The notes beneath the pieces are model-generated. The model was not told where the DNA came from, searched no databases, and saw only the letters and a list, made by a program, of their open reading frames with translations. This document shows, one piece after another, positions 1 through 7,539 of a stretch of 64,000 bases of DNA. How positions within the stretch are numbered: position 1 is the first letter of the stretch; every line of letters starts with the position of its first letter. Position numbers and translations under genes: made by a program. This stretch comes from Noviherbaspirillum galbum (GTDB lineage Bacteria > Pseudomonadota > Gammaproteobacteria > Burkholderiales > Burkholderiaceae_D): contig NZ_JAAIVB010000073.1 of NCBI RefSeq assembly GCF_010974945.1, forward strand, positions 62,001-126,000, in the 5' to 3' direction.

Positions 1-846
1 GGCCAGCCCGGCGAGGCAGAGCGCGAGCAGGCGCCGCCTCTGTCCCGCTTCGGCGGCGTATCCATCCTGCTGGTGGAAGACAACGAGATCAACCAGCAGA
101 TCGCCATCGAGATGATGCGCGCGGCAGGCATCCGGGTCGACCTCGCGGAAAACGGCCGGATCGCCCTGGACATGCTTCGCAAGGCCGGGCCCGGGCGGTA
201 TGGCATGGTATTCATGGATGTGCAGATGCCCGAGATGGACGGCCACCAGGCCACGCGCCTGATCCGCGCCGACGGCCGCTTTGCCGAATTGCCGGTCGTT
301 GCCATGACGGCGCACGCGATGGTCGAGGAACGCGAGCGCTGCCTTGCGTCGGGCATGAACGACCACCTCGCCAAGCCGGTCAACCCCGACGAGCTCTACC
401 GTTCGATCGCCCGCTGGTGCGGCCCGCCAGTGGGCCGTACGCCGATGGCGGCGGTGCCAGCGCGGGCGGAGGAAACGACATCCTTGCCGGCCATCGACGG
501 CATCGACATGCATGCCGGCCTGAAGCGCGCAATGGGCAGCGAGGAGTTCTATGCCGACATGCTGGGCCGCTTCAGCCTTGGCCAGCGGCCGGCCGCGCGG
601 GCGATCCGCGAGGCGCTGCGCGGCGACCGCGAGGATGCGGGGCGCCGCGCGCATTCGCTCAAGGGCGCGGCAGGCCTGCTTGGCGCGCTGCAGGTCGAAC
701 GGCTGGCCGGGCAGATCGAGGCGGAAATCCGGGCAGGCGCGCCGGCAGACGCATTCATGAACAAGCTGGACGCGCTCGACGCGCACATGGCGCGTTTGTG
801 CGATGCCATCGACGCCATCGTTGCCATGCCGCGCCAGGTTCGCTGA
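1..846 (+). CDS. Hybrid sensor histidine kinase, C-terminal part (receiver + Hpt), partial
   Basis: The reading frame is open to the first base of the window, so this is the 3' end of a longer gene. A receiver domain begins with SILLVEDNE (the acidic pocket), carries the phospho-acceptor Asp in FMDVQMPEMDG (about base 217) and the conserved Lys in HLAKPVNPDE. It is followed by a linker and a histidine phosphotransfer domain with AHSLKGAAGLLGA, whose His (about base 652) is the expected phosphorelay residue. Receiver plus Hpt at the C-terminus is typical of BarA/EvgS-type hybrid kinases; the sensor and kinase parts lie upstream and are not visible, so the stimulus is unknown. A short receiver gene follows 22 bases later and may be a partner in the relay (inference). 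Confidence 0.9.
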   Translation, partial: GQPGEAEREQAPPLSRFGGVSILLVEDNEINQQIAIEMMRAAGIRVDLAENGRIALDMLRKAGPGRYGMVFMDVQMPEMDGHQATRLIRADGRFAELPVVAMTAHAMVEERERCLASGMNDHLAKPVNPDELYRSIARWCGPPVGRTPMAAVPARAEETTSLPAIDGIDMHAGLKRAMGSEEFYADMLGRFSLGQRPAARAIREALRGDREDAGRRAHSLKGAAGLLGALQVERLAGQIEAEIRAGAPADAFMNKLDALDAHMARLCDAIDAIVAMPRQVR

Positions 847-868
847 ATCCTCCCAGGAGCACGCCACG

Positions 869-1201
869 ATGACCAACATGCCGTCCGGAAGCCCGACCTT
901 CATGATCATCGATGACAATGACGTCAGCCGCCTCATGCCGCGGCACATTCTCCACGCCAACAAATACACCGTCGTGGGCGAAGCCGCCAGCGGCCGGGTC
1001 GGCATCGAGCTCATGGAGCGGCTCAGGCCGAAGCTGGTTTGCCTGGACATCATGCTGCCCGACATGAGCGGCATAGACGTGCTGAGGACCATCCGCTCCA
1101 GCGGCTGGCGCGCGGAAGTGCTGATGGTGACCGGCTCCAACGACCGCGGGACGGTGATGGAAGCGGTCGCCCGGCTCCAGGGCGGGTCTGCCCTTGCATG
1201 A
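869..1201 (+). CDS. Short response-regulator receiver protein, C-terminally truncated
   Basis: A 110-residue CheY-like receiver with the acidic pair in FMIIDDND, the phospho-acceptor Asp in VCLDIMLPDMSG and the switch Thr in EVLMVTGSND. The start at ATG 869 is preceded by an AGGAG motif. A complete receiver is about 120 residues and ends with strand 5 (a conserved Lys, usually KPF) and helix 5. Here the protein ends at ARLQGGSALA, so the Lys and final helix are missing. Neither of the other two forward frames restores a KPF-like end over the next 100 bases, so this looks like a real truncation and not a single-base error. It lies directly behind the hybrid kinase gene and may have been its cognate regulator. 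It could be non-functional or signal in an unusual way. Confidence 0.75.
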   Translation: MTNMPSGSPTFMIIDDNDVSRLMPRHILHANKYTVVGEAASGRVGIELMERLRPKLVCLDIMLPDMSGIDVLRTIRSSGWRAEVLMVTGSNDRGTVMEAVARLQGGSALA

Positions 1202-1316
1202 TCCGCCGGGGAAACTGCGCATGCGGCTTGCCTGCCATTTCATCGCGATTTCTCAGGCGGGAGAGAACAAGTCGCCCTCCGCATAGTCCTAGCCACAAAG
1301 ACATGCAGGAGAAATC

Positions 1317-1553
1317 ATGGCAGCAATCAGATACACCAAGGCGGACTGGGTGGCGCAGGCGGACATCCAGGAACTGGCGGGCGGAAAGTATCGCGGCGTG
1401 GTCCTGATCAGCCGGGACCATGGCGATGCCAGCGAGGACCGCGAGCACACCGTCGAAGCCGCCTCGGACAGCCCCGAGGAAGCGCTGGAGGAAGCCAAGG
1501 CGCTGGCACACCGCATCCTGGCGAACGTCACGCCTGACGAGCGCTACCGCTGA
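1317..1553 (+). CDS. Small hypothetical protein (78 aa)
   Basis: A short acidic protein with no motif I recognise. The second half (about residues 45-72) is rich in Glu and Ala (SPEEALEEAKALAHRIL) and should form an amphipathic helix; the first half alternates hydrophobic and charged residues as in a small beta sheet (KYRGVVLISRD). A good AGGAG ribosome binding site lies 7 bases before the ATG, which supports translation. It has its own intergenic space on both sides and a GC-rich hairpin just downstream. No function can be given. Confidence 0.6.
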   Translation: MAAIRYTKADWVAQADIQELAGGKYRGVVLISRDHGDASEDREHTVEAASDSPEEALEEAKALAHRILANVTPDERYR

Positions 1554-1561
1554 GTCTCCTC

Positions 1562-1577
1562 GCCGGCGCGGGCCGGC
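1562..1577 (+). terminator. Possible terminator hairpin
   Basis: GCCGGC, a 4-base loop, then GCCGGC, followed by TTCTTCG. The stem is perfect but the T tract is weak. It lies 9 bases after the stop of the 78-residue ORF and would end its transcript. Confidence 0.4.
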
Positions 1578-1682
1578 TTCTTCGCGCCTTCGTCACGGCT
1601 TGTTCACATTTCCTGTGGCCAATGCTGTGGAAAACTCGCGGAAACTTCCTGTAGGTAATTGATAATAAAGGGAAATTTTCGC

Positions 1683-1696
1683 TTGATCAAAATCAA
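1683..1696 (+). promoter_or_regulatory. FNR/Anr-type box
   Basis: TTGATCAAAATCAA is a perfect match to the FNR/Anr/CRP-FNR half-site pair TTGAT-N4-ATCAA. It ends 39 bases before the ATG of the zinc-ribbon ORF at 1736, a position compatible with activation at about -41.5 if transcription starts near the start codon. It suggests oxygen-responsive control of that gene. Confidence 0.65.
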
Positions 1697-1735
1697 GGCA
1701 TAGCGCTTCGTCAATGGGAGAATGACGCCTTCGCC

Positions 1736-2041
1736 ATGCGTATCAATACGGACTTTCCGGGGTTGGAAATTTCATACGATACGCGGCGCGTCGTATTCCG
1801 TTTTCCCAAGCGTGGAGTCCTGCAAGACATGAAGTTTCAGCGTTGCTCAAGTTCCCGGTGTGGCCGTCCCTACCAAGTCAATGAGTTTTCCGGACAGGCC
1901 GGCGGCGGTACCGACACCGGGGTAATCATCTGTCCGCATTGCGGCCACACGGAAACCCGCTGGTGCGACAGCGTCTTCCTGGTCCATGCGCTGTCCGCCG
2001 AACAGGAAGCGCAATTCGAGCAGAACACGAGCAGCGTCTGA
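1736..2041 (+). CDS. Small zinc-ribbon-like hypothetical protein (101 aa)
   Basis: A 101-residue protein with two paired-cysteine clusters: CSSSRCGRPYQV (about residues 37-48) and ICPHCGHTETRWC (about 66-78). Together they look like a treble-clef or zinc-ribbon metal site. The N-terminal 30 residues are strand-rich. No family was recognised. A perfect FNR-type box lies upstream, so the gene may respond to oxygen limitation, and the cysteines could bind zinc or be redox active (inference). The spacing and codon use are like those of the host genes around it. Confidence 0.65.
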   Translation: MRINTDFPGLEISYDTRRVVFRFPKRGVLQDMKFQRCSSSRCGRPYQVNEFSGQAGGGTDTGVIICPHCGHTETRWCDSVFLVHALSAEQEAQFEQNTSSV

Positions 2042-2065
2042 GCGACGCGGATAGGGTCGGCGGGG

Positions 2066-2173
2066 TCAGGATATCTCGTCGATCTTGTCGAGCTTGATCA
2101 GCGCCAGGATGAAGCTTGCGGCCACCGAGCCGACGATCAATACGCCCAGCAAGGAAATCAGTGCGGTCATCAT
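2066..2173 (-). CDS. Small single-pass membrane peptide (35 aa)
   Basis: Reading the minus strand from the double ATG at 2173 gives a 35-residue peptide whose middle (LISLLGVLIVGSVAASFIL) is one hydrophobic helix followed by a charged tail (KLDKIDEIS). A GGGAGG motif sits 5 bases before the first ATG, which is a strong translation signal for such a short frame. Tiny membrane proteins of this form often modulate a larger membrane complex, but nothing here identifies a partner. It is convergent with the zinc-ribbon gene. Confidence 0.55.
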   Translation of the reverse strand: MMTALISLLGVLIVGSVAASFILALIKLDKIDEIS

Positions 2174-2436
2174 GGCGCCTCCCATCCCGTCAATGCTGTC
2201 TGCGCGGTGTCGTCCGATCCGGAGTGTTTCGTCCCGTCACCAGGCTGGAACAACCCAGGGAATGTGTGACCCGCTTGATTCATTAAAGCATGGTGAATGG
2301 GCGCCGGCTTGAGCCGAATCATTTCCACGATGAAAAGTGTTGCACCGTTGAAGCGGAATCAAGGTTTCCTTCAGGAACATTTCGTGGCCGGCATGGTCTA
2401 GGACTATCTCTGACTTTTTGTTGATAGGCCCTCGCA

Positions 2437-2649
2437 ATGCTTGAAGATCAATACCATGAAGAACTACGCGCCTTGCGCGATCTTGAGCGGACGGTGAGGG
2501 CCTACAGCGTGACTTCAACGCTGGTGTCGCAGCAGCGGCGCGCCGACATGCTCGCCGTCGCGCTGCGGGCGGTCGTCGATGCCCGCAAGGCCACGACGCG
2601 CAAGTCCGGCCTTCCAGCCAGCCGCAAGTCGCCGCCCAAGGTGCCTTGA
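2437..2649 (+). CDS. Small hypothetical protein (70 aa)
   Basis: A 70-residue basic protein. Residues 1-50 look helical (LRALRDLERTVRAY, then ADMLAVALRAVVDARK) and the C-terminus is a Lys/Arg/Ser/Pro tail. No family was recognised. A match to the ribosome binding site is weak (TAGG about 12 bases upstream). The frame is supported mainly by codon use and by the lack of any competing gene on the other strand. Confidence 0.45.
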   Translation: MLEDQYHEELRALRDLERTVRAYSVTSTLVSQQRRADMLAVALRAVVDARKATTRKSGLPASRKSPPKVP

Positions 2650-2721
2650 ACTTTCCGTTGAAGCTTTTTGCGAAATCCATTGTCAAACAACCGTACACTT
2701 TCCGACATGGAGATCGCTGAC

Positions 2722-3033
2722 ATGAAATCAACCTTGATCGCCCTGAGCCTGATCGTTTCCTCCGCCATGCTGCCTGCCGCAGCCAATGCCAAGGGTTGCC
2801 TGAAAGGCGCCGCCGTCGGTGGCGTCGCGGGCCACGTGGCCGGCAACCATGGCGCGCTCGGCGCGGCTGCGGGTTGCGCCGTCGGTCATCACCGCGCGAA
2901 CAAGAAGGAGAAGGAACAGCAGGCCGCCCAGAACGCCAACAACAATGGCACGAGCAGCGGTACGTCCGGCAGCAACACCGGCACGACCGCCGCCGGCAAC
3001 GCCAAGAACAACGGCAGCTCCGGCCAGCAATGA
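2722..3033 (+). CDS. Secreted glycine-rich small protein
   Basis: A 103-residue protein from ATG 2722, with GGAG upstream. It has a signal peptide (MKSTLIALSLIVSSAMLPAAANA, cleavage expected after ANA), then a glycine/alanine segment with GxxxG spacing (GAAVGGVAGHVAGNHGALG) like the glycine-zipper domains of small outer-membrane or periplasmic proteins. It ends in a low-complexity tail of Asn, Gly, Ser and Thr. An upstream in-frame ATG at 2707 is possible but spoils the signal peptide. The stop codon overlaps the start of the lipoprotein gene behind it (ATGA), so the two are translationally coupled. Confidence 0.7.
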   Translation: MKSTLIALSLIVSSAMLPAAANAKGCLKGAAVGGVAGHVAGNHGALGAAAGCAVGHHRANKKEKEQQAAQNANNNGTSSGTSGSNTGTTAAGNAKNNGSSGQQ

Positions 3034-3263
3034 GTCAGGCCGGGGTTCCTGGCGGCGGCAGGTTGGCCCTGGCCATCCTCGCCGCTTCGCTGACCGCCGG
3101 CTGCGCAATCACCGCCGGCGGGTCTGGTATCGGTGCCCCTCCTCCCGCCGTCCAGGGCGCGAACGACGCCCAGGGATCGCCGCTGTCGGTACCGGGAAGC
3201 GGAATGGGGGTGGGATCGGGCAATCCGGGTGCCGCCGAGACGGGAAGCGCCGCGGGACGTTGA
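3030..3263 (+). CDS. Small putative lipoprotein (77 aa)
   Basis: The ATG at 3030 overlaps the TGA of the preceding gene by 4 bases. Residues 10-22 form a hydrophobic signal and the lipobox LTAGC places the lipidated Cys near residue 23. The mature part is short and made almost only of Gly, Ala, Ser and Pro, with no fold evident. It is probably membrane-anchored and co-expressed with the glycine-rich secreted protein. It may be a structural or spacer protein of the envelope; no function is assigned. Confidence 0.6.
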   Translation: MSQAGVPGGGRLALAILAASLTAGCAITAGGSGIGAPPPAVQGANDAQGSPLSVPGSGMGVGSGNPGAAETGSAAGR

Positions 3264-3264
3264 C

Positions 3265-3501
3265 TCAGCGTGCCTGGGTGACGCCGCTGCCGCCATCCCG
3301 GATCATCTGTTCCGCGCCTTCCTTCGACATGATGACCCGGCCTCCCCGGTCGGGGTCACGCCGCGGGATGTTGCTTCCCGTGGGTACATATCTTTCCTCA
3401 AAAGACGTCGTTGCCGACGCTTGTTCGCCGCCGCTGGCGCATGCCATCAAGGCAATCATAACCGCGCCCAGGATCCCGCAATTGATCCAGCCATTCTTCA
3501 T
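3265..3501 (-). CDS. Putative lipoprotein (78 aa)
   Basis: A 78-residue protein with a signal sequence ending in the lipobox LMAC (Cys about residue 21), then a charged mature region (SFEERYVPTGSNIPRRDPDR, MSKEGAEQMIRD). The YVPTGSNIPRR-type segment is familiar from small conserved lipoproteins of Oxalobacteraceae and Burkholderiales, where the function is unknown. It is convergent with the lipoprotein gene at 3030-3263, with one base between the stops. Confidence 0.65.
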   Translation of the reverse strand: MKNGWINCGILGAVMIALMACASGGEQASATTSFEERYVPTGSNIPRRDPDRGGRVIMSKEGAEQMIRDGGSGVTQAR

Positions 3502-3745
3502 TCTCGTTGTCTCCGTTATCGTGTTCCCGGTGCGAGAACGGCACCGGAATGCGCTTCGCGCCGCCCAAGCATACCCGCCTTTTTCATTCCGTCAAAGCCG
3601 GCAGGGGAAGCCCTCACTTATCTGCCATGCCAGCGCCGGCGTGGAGCAGGCTGTGCCGCGTCCGAGGATGTCAAGAAGCTGGAACTCGCATCGTTTCCAC
3701 ATTTCTGTTAAACAGACGGCAGGACAGATTTCGATGGAGGACATG

Positions 3746-3886
3746 ATGAAGCGGCTCGTCTTATTGTTGTGCCTCACGGCCTTGGCCGGGTGTTCCGGCA
3801 TGGGAGCGCAGCGGCAGGGCGCCGCTCCCGGCAGCGCCGGCGGACCGCCCGGCAACGACATGACCTATCGGGGCGGCTCGGTCTGA
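3746..3886 (+). CDS. Very small lipoprotein (46 aa)
   Basis: Three in-frame ATGs (3734, 3743, 3746) are available; GGAGG at 3736-3740 favours 3746. The peptide is MKRLVLLLCLTALAGCSGMG, with a clear lipobox LAGC, followed by a short Gly/Pro-rich tail ending in DMTYRGGSV. It has the form of an entericidin-like or other small envelope lipoprotein, but I do not recognise a family. It ends 4 bases before the convergent end of mnmE. Confidence 0.6.
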   Translation: MKRLVLLLCLTALAGCSGMGAQRQGAAPGSAGGPPGNDMTYRGGSV

Positions 3887-3890
3887 AGAC

Positions 3891-5273
3891 TTATTTCCCG
3901 ATGCAGAACCGGCTGAAGATCACGCCGAGCAGATCGTCGGAGGTGAACTCGCCGGTGATGCTGTTCAGCCTCTCCTGCGCGAGACGCAGTTCCTCGGCCA
4001 TCAGGTCGAGCGCATGGTCGCTGGCCTGGTGCTCCGCGCCGATGTGATCGGCGGCGAGTTCGAGATGTTCCCTTGCCGCCTTGAGGGCGAGCAGGTGGCG
4101 TTCGCGTGCGAGGAAGCGTGATTCACCGGTCTGCTGCCAGCCGGCCACCTTCAACAGTTCCGCCCGCAGCAATGCCATGCCGTCGCGCGTGGCCGCCGAC
4201 AGGTAGACATGGGTAGCGTCGGACATGCGGTCGATCGCCGGCTTGTGGCCCGAGAGATCGATCTTGTTCCAGACCCGCAGCACCGGCACGTTGCCCGGCA
4301 GGTTGCGGACGATGTCTTCGTCCGCGAGGGTGGGACCGCGGCTGGCATCCAGCAGGTGCAGGATCACGTCGGCCTTGCGTACTTCGCCCCAGGTGCGCTC
4401 GATGCCGATGCGCTCCACCTCGTCGCCCGCGTCCCGGATGCCGGCGGTATCGATGATGTTCAGCGGAATGCCTTCCATCTGGATGGTTTCGGTCACCTTG
4501 TCGCGCGTGGTGCCGGCGATCGGGGTAACGATCGCTACGTCGGCGCCGGCAAGCGCATTGAGCAGCGATGACTTGCCCACGTTCGGCTGGCCGGCCAGCA
4601 CCACGTTCAAGCCTTCGCGCAGCAGCGCGCCCTGCGACGCCTCGGTGAACACCTGGTCGAGATTGTCGCGGATGCGCGCCAGCTGGCCGCGGGCATCCGA
4701 CTTCTCGAGGAAGTCGATCTCCTCTTCCGGAAAATCCAGCGTCGCCTCCACCAGCATGCGCAGGTGAATGACCTTGTCCACCAGCGCGCGTATCGTTTCC
4801 GAGAAAGCGCCCGACAGCGACAGCGAGGCCGACCGGGCCGCAGCTTCGGTGGAGGCTTCAATCAGGTCGGCCACGGCTTCCGCCTGGGCCAGGTCGAGCT
4901 TGTCATTGAGAAAGGCGCGGTGGGTGAATTCGCCCGGTTGCGCGAGCCGCAGGCCGATGTCGGCGCCCGCCTCGATGCAGCGCGCAAGCAGCATCTGCAT
5001 GACAACCGGGCCGCCGTGGCCCTGCAGTTCCAGCACATCCTCGCCGGTGTAGGAATGCGGCGCCTTGAAGTACAGTGCGATGCCCTGGTCGATGACGCTG
5101 CCGTCGCGCTGGCGGAACGGAAGGTAGGTCGCATGGCGTGGCTGCAGTTGCAGGGTGCCGCAGACTGCTTGCATCACTGCCCCGATCTGCTTGCCGGAAA
5201 TGCGGACCACGCCGATGCCGCCGCGTCCGGGAGCCGTCGCAATCGCGGCAATGGGAGAATTGTCGTAGTTCAT
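3891..5273 (-). CDS. mnmE: tRNA uridine-5-carboxymethylaminomethyl modification GTPase MnmE
   Basis: A 460-residue protein that, with MnmG, installs the cmnm5 group on U34 of certain tRNAs. The N-terminal folate-binding domain starts with TIAAIATA-type sequence ([20 protein letters not shown]). A Ras-like G domain is inserted in the helical domain: G1 GQPNVGKSS (about 227-235), G2 region TTRD, G3 DTAGIRD, G4 NKID. The C-terminus is the hallmark FCIGK, whose Cys is essential for the reaction. Length and motifs are those of a complete protein. The gene is the last of the rpmH-rnpA-yidD-yidC-mnmE series usual near oriC, but kup is inserted between it and yidC on the opposite strand. Confidence 0.97.
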   Translation of the reverse strand: MNYDNSPIAAIATAPGRGGIGVVRISGKQIGAVMQAVCGTLQLQPRHATYLPFRQRDGSVIDQGIALYFKAPHSYTGEDVLELQGHGGPVVMQMLLARCIEAGADIGLRLAQPGEFTHRAFLNDKLDLAQAEAVADLIEASTEAAARSASLSLSGAFSETIRALVDKVIHLRMLVEATLDFPEEEIDFLEKSDARGQLARIRDNLDQVFTEASQGALLREGLNVVLAGQPNVGKSSLLNALAGADVAIVTPIAGTTRDKVTETIQMEGIPLNIIDTAGIRDAGDEVERIGIERTWGEVRKADVILHLLDASRGPTLADEDIVRNLPGNVPVLRVWNKIDLSGHKPAIDRMSDATHVYLSAATRDGMALLRAELLKVAGWQQTGESRFLARERHLLALKAAREHLELAADHIGAEHQASDHALDLMAEELRLAQERLNSITGEFTSDDLLGVIFSRFCIGK

Positions 5274-5539
5274 GGATCAACACCGAAGTTCGTTGGTGCA
5301 ACAGCGCTTCTGTCGCAGCATACGGCATTCGCCGCACGGCATCATACAAAATGCCGGCCAAGCTCGCTCAGGAACCGGGCTCGCTTGCACCGGTCTTATA
5401 AACCGGGCAACATCACGACGGTACGTGCGACACGCCTTTCGTCGCGGGCCACCGCCCGCCGCCATCGACCTGATCGTTGCCAGCGCCAGCAGCGTCCCAT
5501 GGAGATTGCGCCCCGCCTCAACAACAAAAAGGTGCTTCC

Positions 5540-7426
5540 TTGAGCAATCCCGCGAACCACAACTCGCACAGCGGCCTGGCCGGCCTGACGCTTGCAGCCA
5601 TCGGCATCGTGTACGGCGACATCGGCACCAGCCCGCTCTACACCATGAAGGAAGTCTTTGCCGAGCACCATGGGATCGCCGTCACGCCGGACAACATCCT
5701 CGGCGTCGTCTCCCTCATCCTGTGGGGTCTGATCGTCGTGATCTCCCTGAAATACGTCAGCCTGGTGCTGCGCGCGAACAACCGCGGCGAGGGCGGCATC
5801 ATGGCATTGACCGCGCTGGCGCTGGCTTCCGTCACGCCGCAATCGCGCTGGTACACGCCGGTCATGCTGCTGGGGATGGTCGGTGCGGGATTGTTCTTTG
5901 GCGACGGCGTCATCACGCCGGCGATTTCCGTCCTGTCGGCCATCGAAGGGCTGGAGGTGGCGACGCCCGCGCTCAAGACCTATGTCATTCCCATCACGCT
6001 CGTCGTCCTGGTGTCGCTCTACATGGTGCAGCGCCAGGGCACGGCTGGCATCGGCAAGTTCTTCGGGCCGGTGATGCTGGCCTGGTTCCTGTCGCTGGCG
6101 ACGATGGGCCTGATCAACATCATCGACAACCCGTTCATCCTGAACGCATTCAATCCCCTGCACGCATTCCGCTTCCTCGTGCGCAACCATTGGTTCGCTT
6201 TCATTGCCCTCGGCGCCATCGTGCTGGCACTGACCGGCGCAGAAGCCCTGTATGCCGACATGGGCCACTTCGGCAAGCGGCCGGTGCGCCTGGCATGGTT
6301 CGCCATCGTCTTTCCCGCCCTGGGCCTGAACTATCTCGGGCAGGGTGCGCTGCTGCTGGGCAATCCGGAAGCGGCATCGAACCCCTTCTTCCAGCAGCTT
6401 GGCGCATGGGCCATCTATCCGCTGGTCGCCTTGTCCACCATCGCCACCGTGATCGCGTCGCAAGCCACGATTTCCGGCGCGTTTTCCGTCACCCAGCAAG
6501 CGATCTCGCTAGGCTTCCTGCCGCGCATGCTGATCTGCCATACGTCGGAAAGCGAGAAGGGGCAGATCTACATTCCGCTCGTCAACTGGCTGCAGCTCGC
6601 CGCGGTGGTGATGGCGGTGATGGGCTTCGGTTCCTCTTCCAACCTGGCGTCGGCCTACGGCATTGCCGCGACCGCCACCATGACCACCACCACGTTGCTG
6701 ACCTTCTTCGTCATCCGCTTCGGCTGGCGCTACCAGATCGCCCTGGCGCTGCTGGCCACCACCTTCTTCCTGATGATCGACATCGCGCTGTTTTCCTCGA
6801 CCAGCCTGAAGATCGTCAGCGGCGGCTGGTTCACGCTGGCCATCAGCGCCGTGATGGTGACCATCATGCTGACCTGGCGCAAGGGACGCGAGCTGGTGTT
6901 CCTCAACATCCAGCGCCACCTGATTCCGGTCCAGGACTTCTTCCAGTCGCTGTTCGTCAGCCCGCCGCACCGGGTGGAAGGCACGGCGATCTTCTTCCGC
7001 GCCGAGGGCGACGGCGTGCCGCATGCCCTCCTGCACAACCTCCTGCACAACAAGGTCCTGCATGAACGCGTCATCCTGCTGACCGTGGTGGCCACCGACA
7101 TCCCGCATATCGCCGAACCGGAGCGCATCAAGGTCAATTCGCTCGGTCAGGAGTGCTACCAGGTCAGCGTGCACTACGGCTTCAAGGATGAGCGCGACAT
7201 TCCGCTCGCCCTGCATCGGTGCGCCGAATTCGGCCTGGACATCGACCCGATGACCACGTCCTTCTTCATCGCCAGGCAGACCGTCATTGCCTCCCCGAAC
7301 GTCGGCATGGCGCTGTGGCGTGAACGCCTGTACGCCGCCATGGCGCGCAATGCGCGCGACGCGGCAGACTACTTCCGCATTCCTCCCAACCGCGTCATCG
7401 AACTCGGCACGCAGATCGAAATCTGA
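5540..7426 (+). CDS. kup: Low-affinity K+ uptake protein Kup
   Basis: An inner-membrane K+/H+ symporter of about 628 residues when started at TTG 5540 (AAAGG upstream), which fits the family length of about 620-630; an earlier TTG at 5477 would add 21 non-conserved residues. The N-terminal motif GIVYGDIGTSPLYTMKE is diagnostic of the KUP/HAK/KT family. About 12 hydrophobic segments fill residues 15-430, including the FFGDGVITPAISVLSAIEG stretch. The rest is a cytoplasmic domain ending in IELGTQIEI. It is divergent from mnmE and ends in a strong shared terminator with yidC. Confidence 0.96.
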   Translation: MSNPANHNSHSGLAGLTLAAIGIVYGDIGTSPLYTMKEVFAEHHGIAVTPDNILGVVSLILWGLIVVISLKYVSLVLRANNRGEGGIMALTALALASVTPQSRWYTPVMLLGMVGAGLFFGDGVITPAISVLSAIEGLEVATPALKTYVIPITLVVLVSLYMVQRQGTAGIGKFFGPVMLAWFLSLATMGLINIIDNPFILNAFNPLHAFRFLVRNHWFAFIALGAIVLALTGAEALYADMGHFGKRPVRLAWFAIVFPALGLNYLGQGALLLGNPEAASNPFFQQLGAWAIYPLVALSTIATVIASQATISGAFSVTQQAISLGFLPRMLICHTSESEKGQIYIPLVNWLQLAAVVMAVMGFGSSSNLASAYGIAATATMTTTTLLTFFVIRFGWRYQIALALLATTFFLMIDIALFSSTSLKIVSGGWFTLAISAVMVTIMLTWRKGRELVFLNIQRHLIPVQDFFQSLFVSPPHRVEGTAIFFRAEGDGVPHALLHNLLHNKVLHERVILLTVVATDIPHIAEPERIKVNSLGQECYQVSVHYGFKDERDIPLALHRCAEFGLDIDPMTTSFFIARQTVIASPNVGMALWRERLYAAMARNARDAADYFRIPPNRVIELGTQIEI

Positions 7427-7478
7427 GTGAAAACTGACAACGCGCGCGCCGGAATCGCCGGCCGCCGGTGAAAAAGAA

Positions 7479-7504
7479 AAAGCCCGCATGACGCGGGCTT
7501 TTTT
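7479..7504. terminator. Bidirectional rho-independent terminator between kup and yidC
   Basis: Stem GCCCGC / GCGGGC (7482-7487 and 7493-7498) with loop ATGAC, flanked by A-rich sequence on the left and a run of T on the right. Pairing of the A and T runs lengthens the stem. It can stop transcripts from both directions, as expected between two convergent genes. Confidence 0.85.
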
Positions 7505-7539
7505 CATGGCGCCGGCACCGGGCCGGACGTTTTCCTGCA

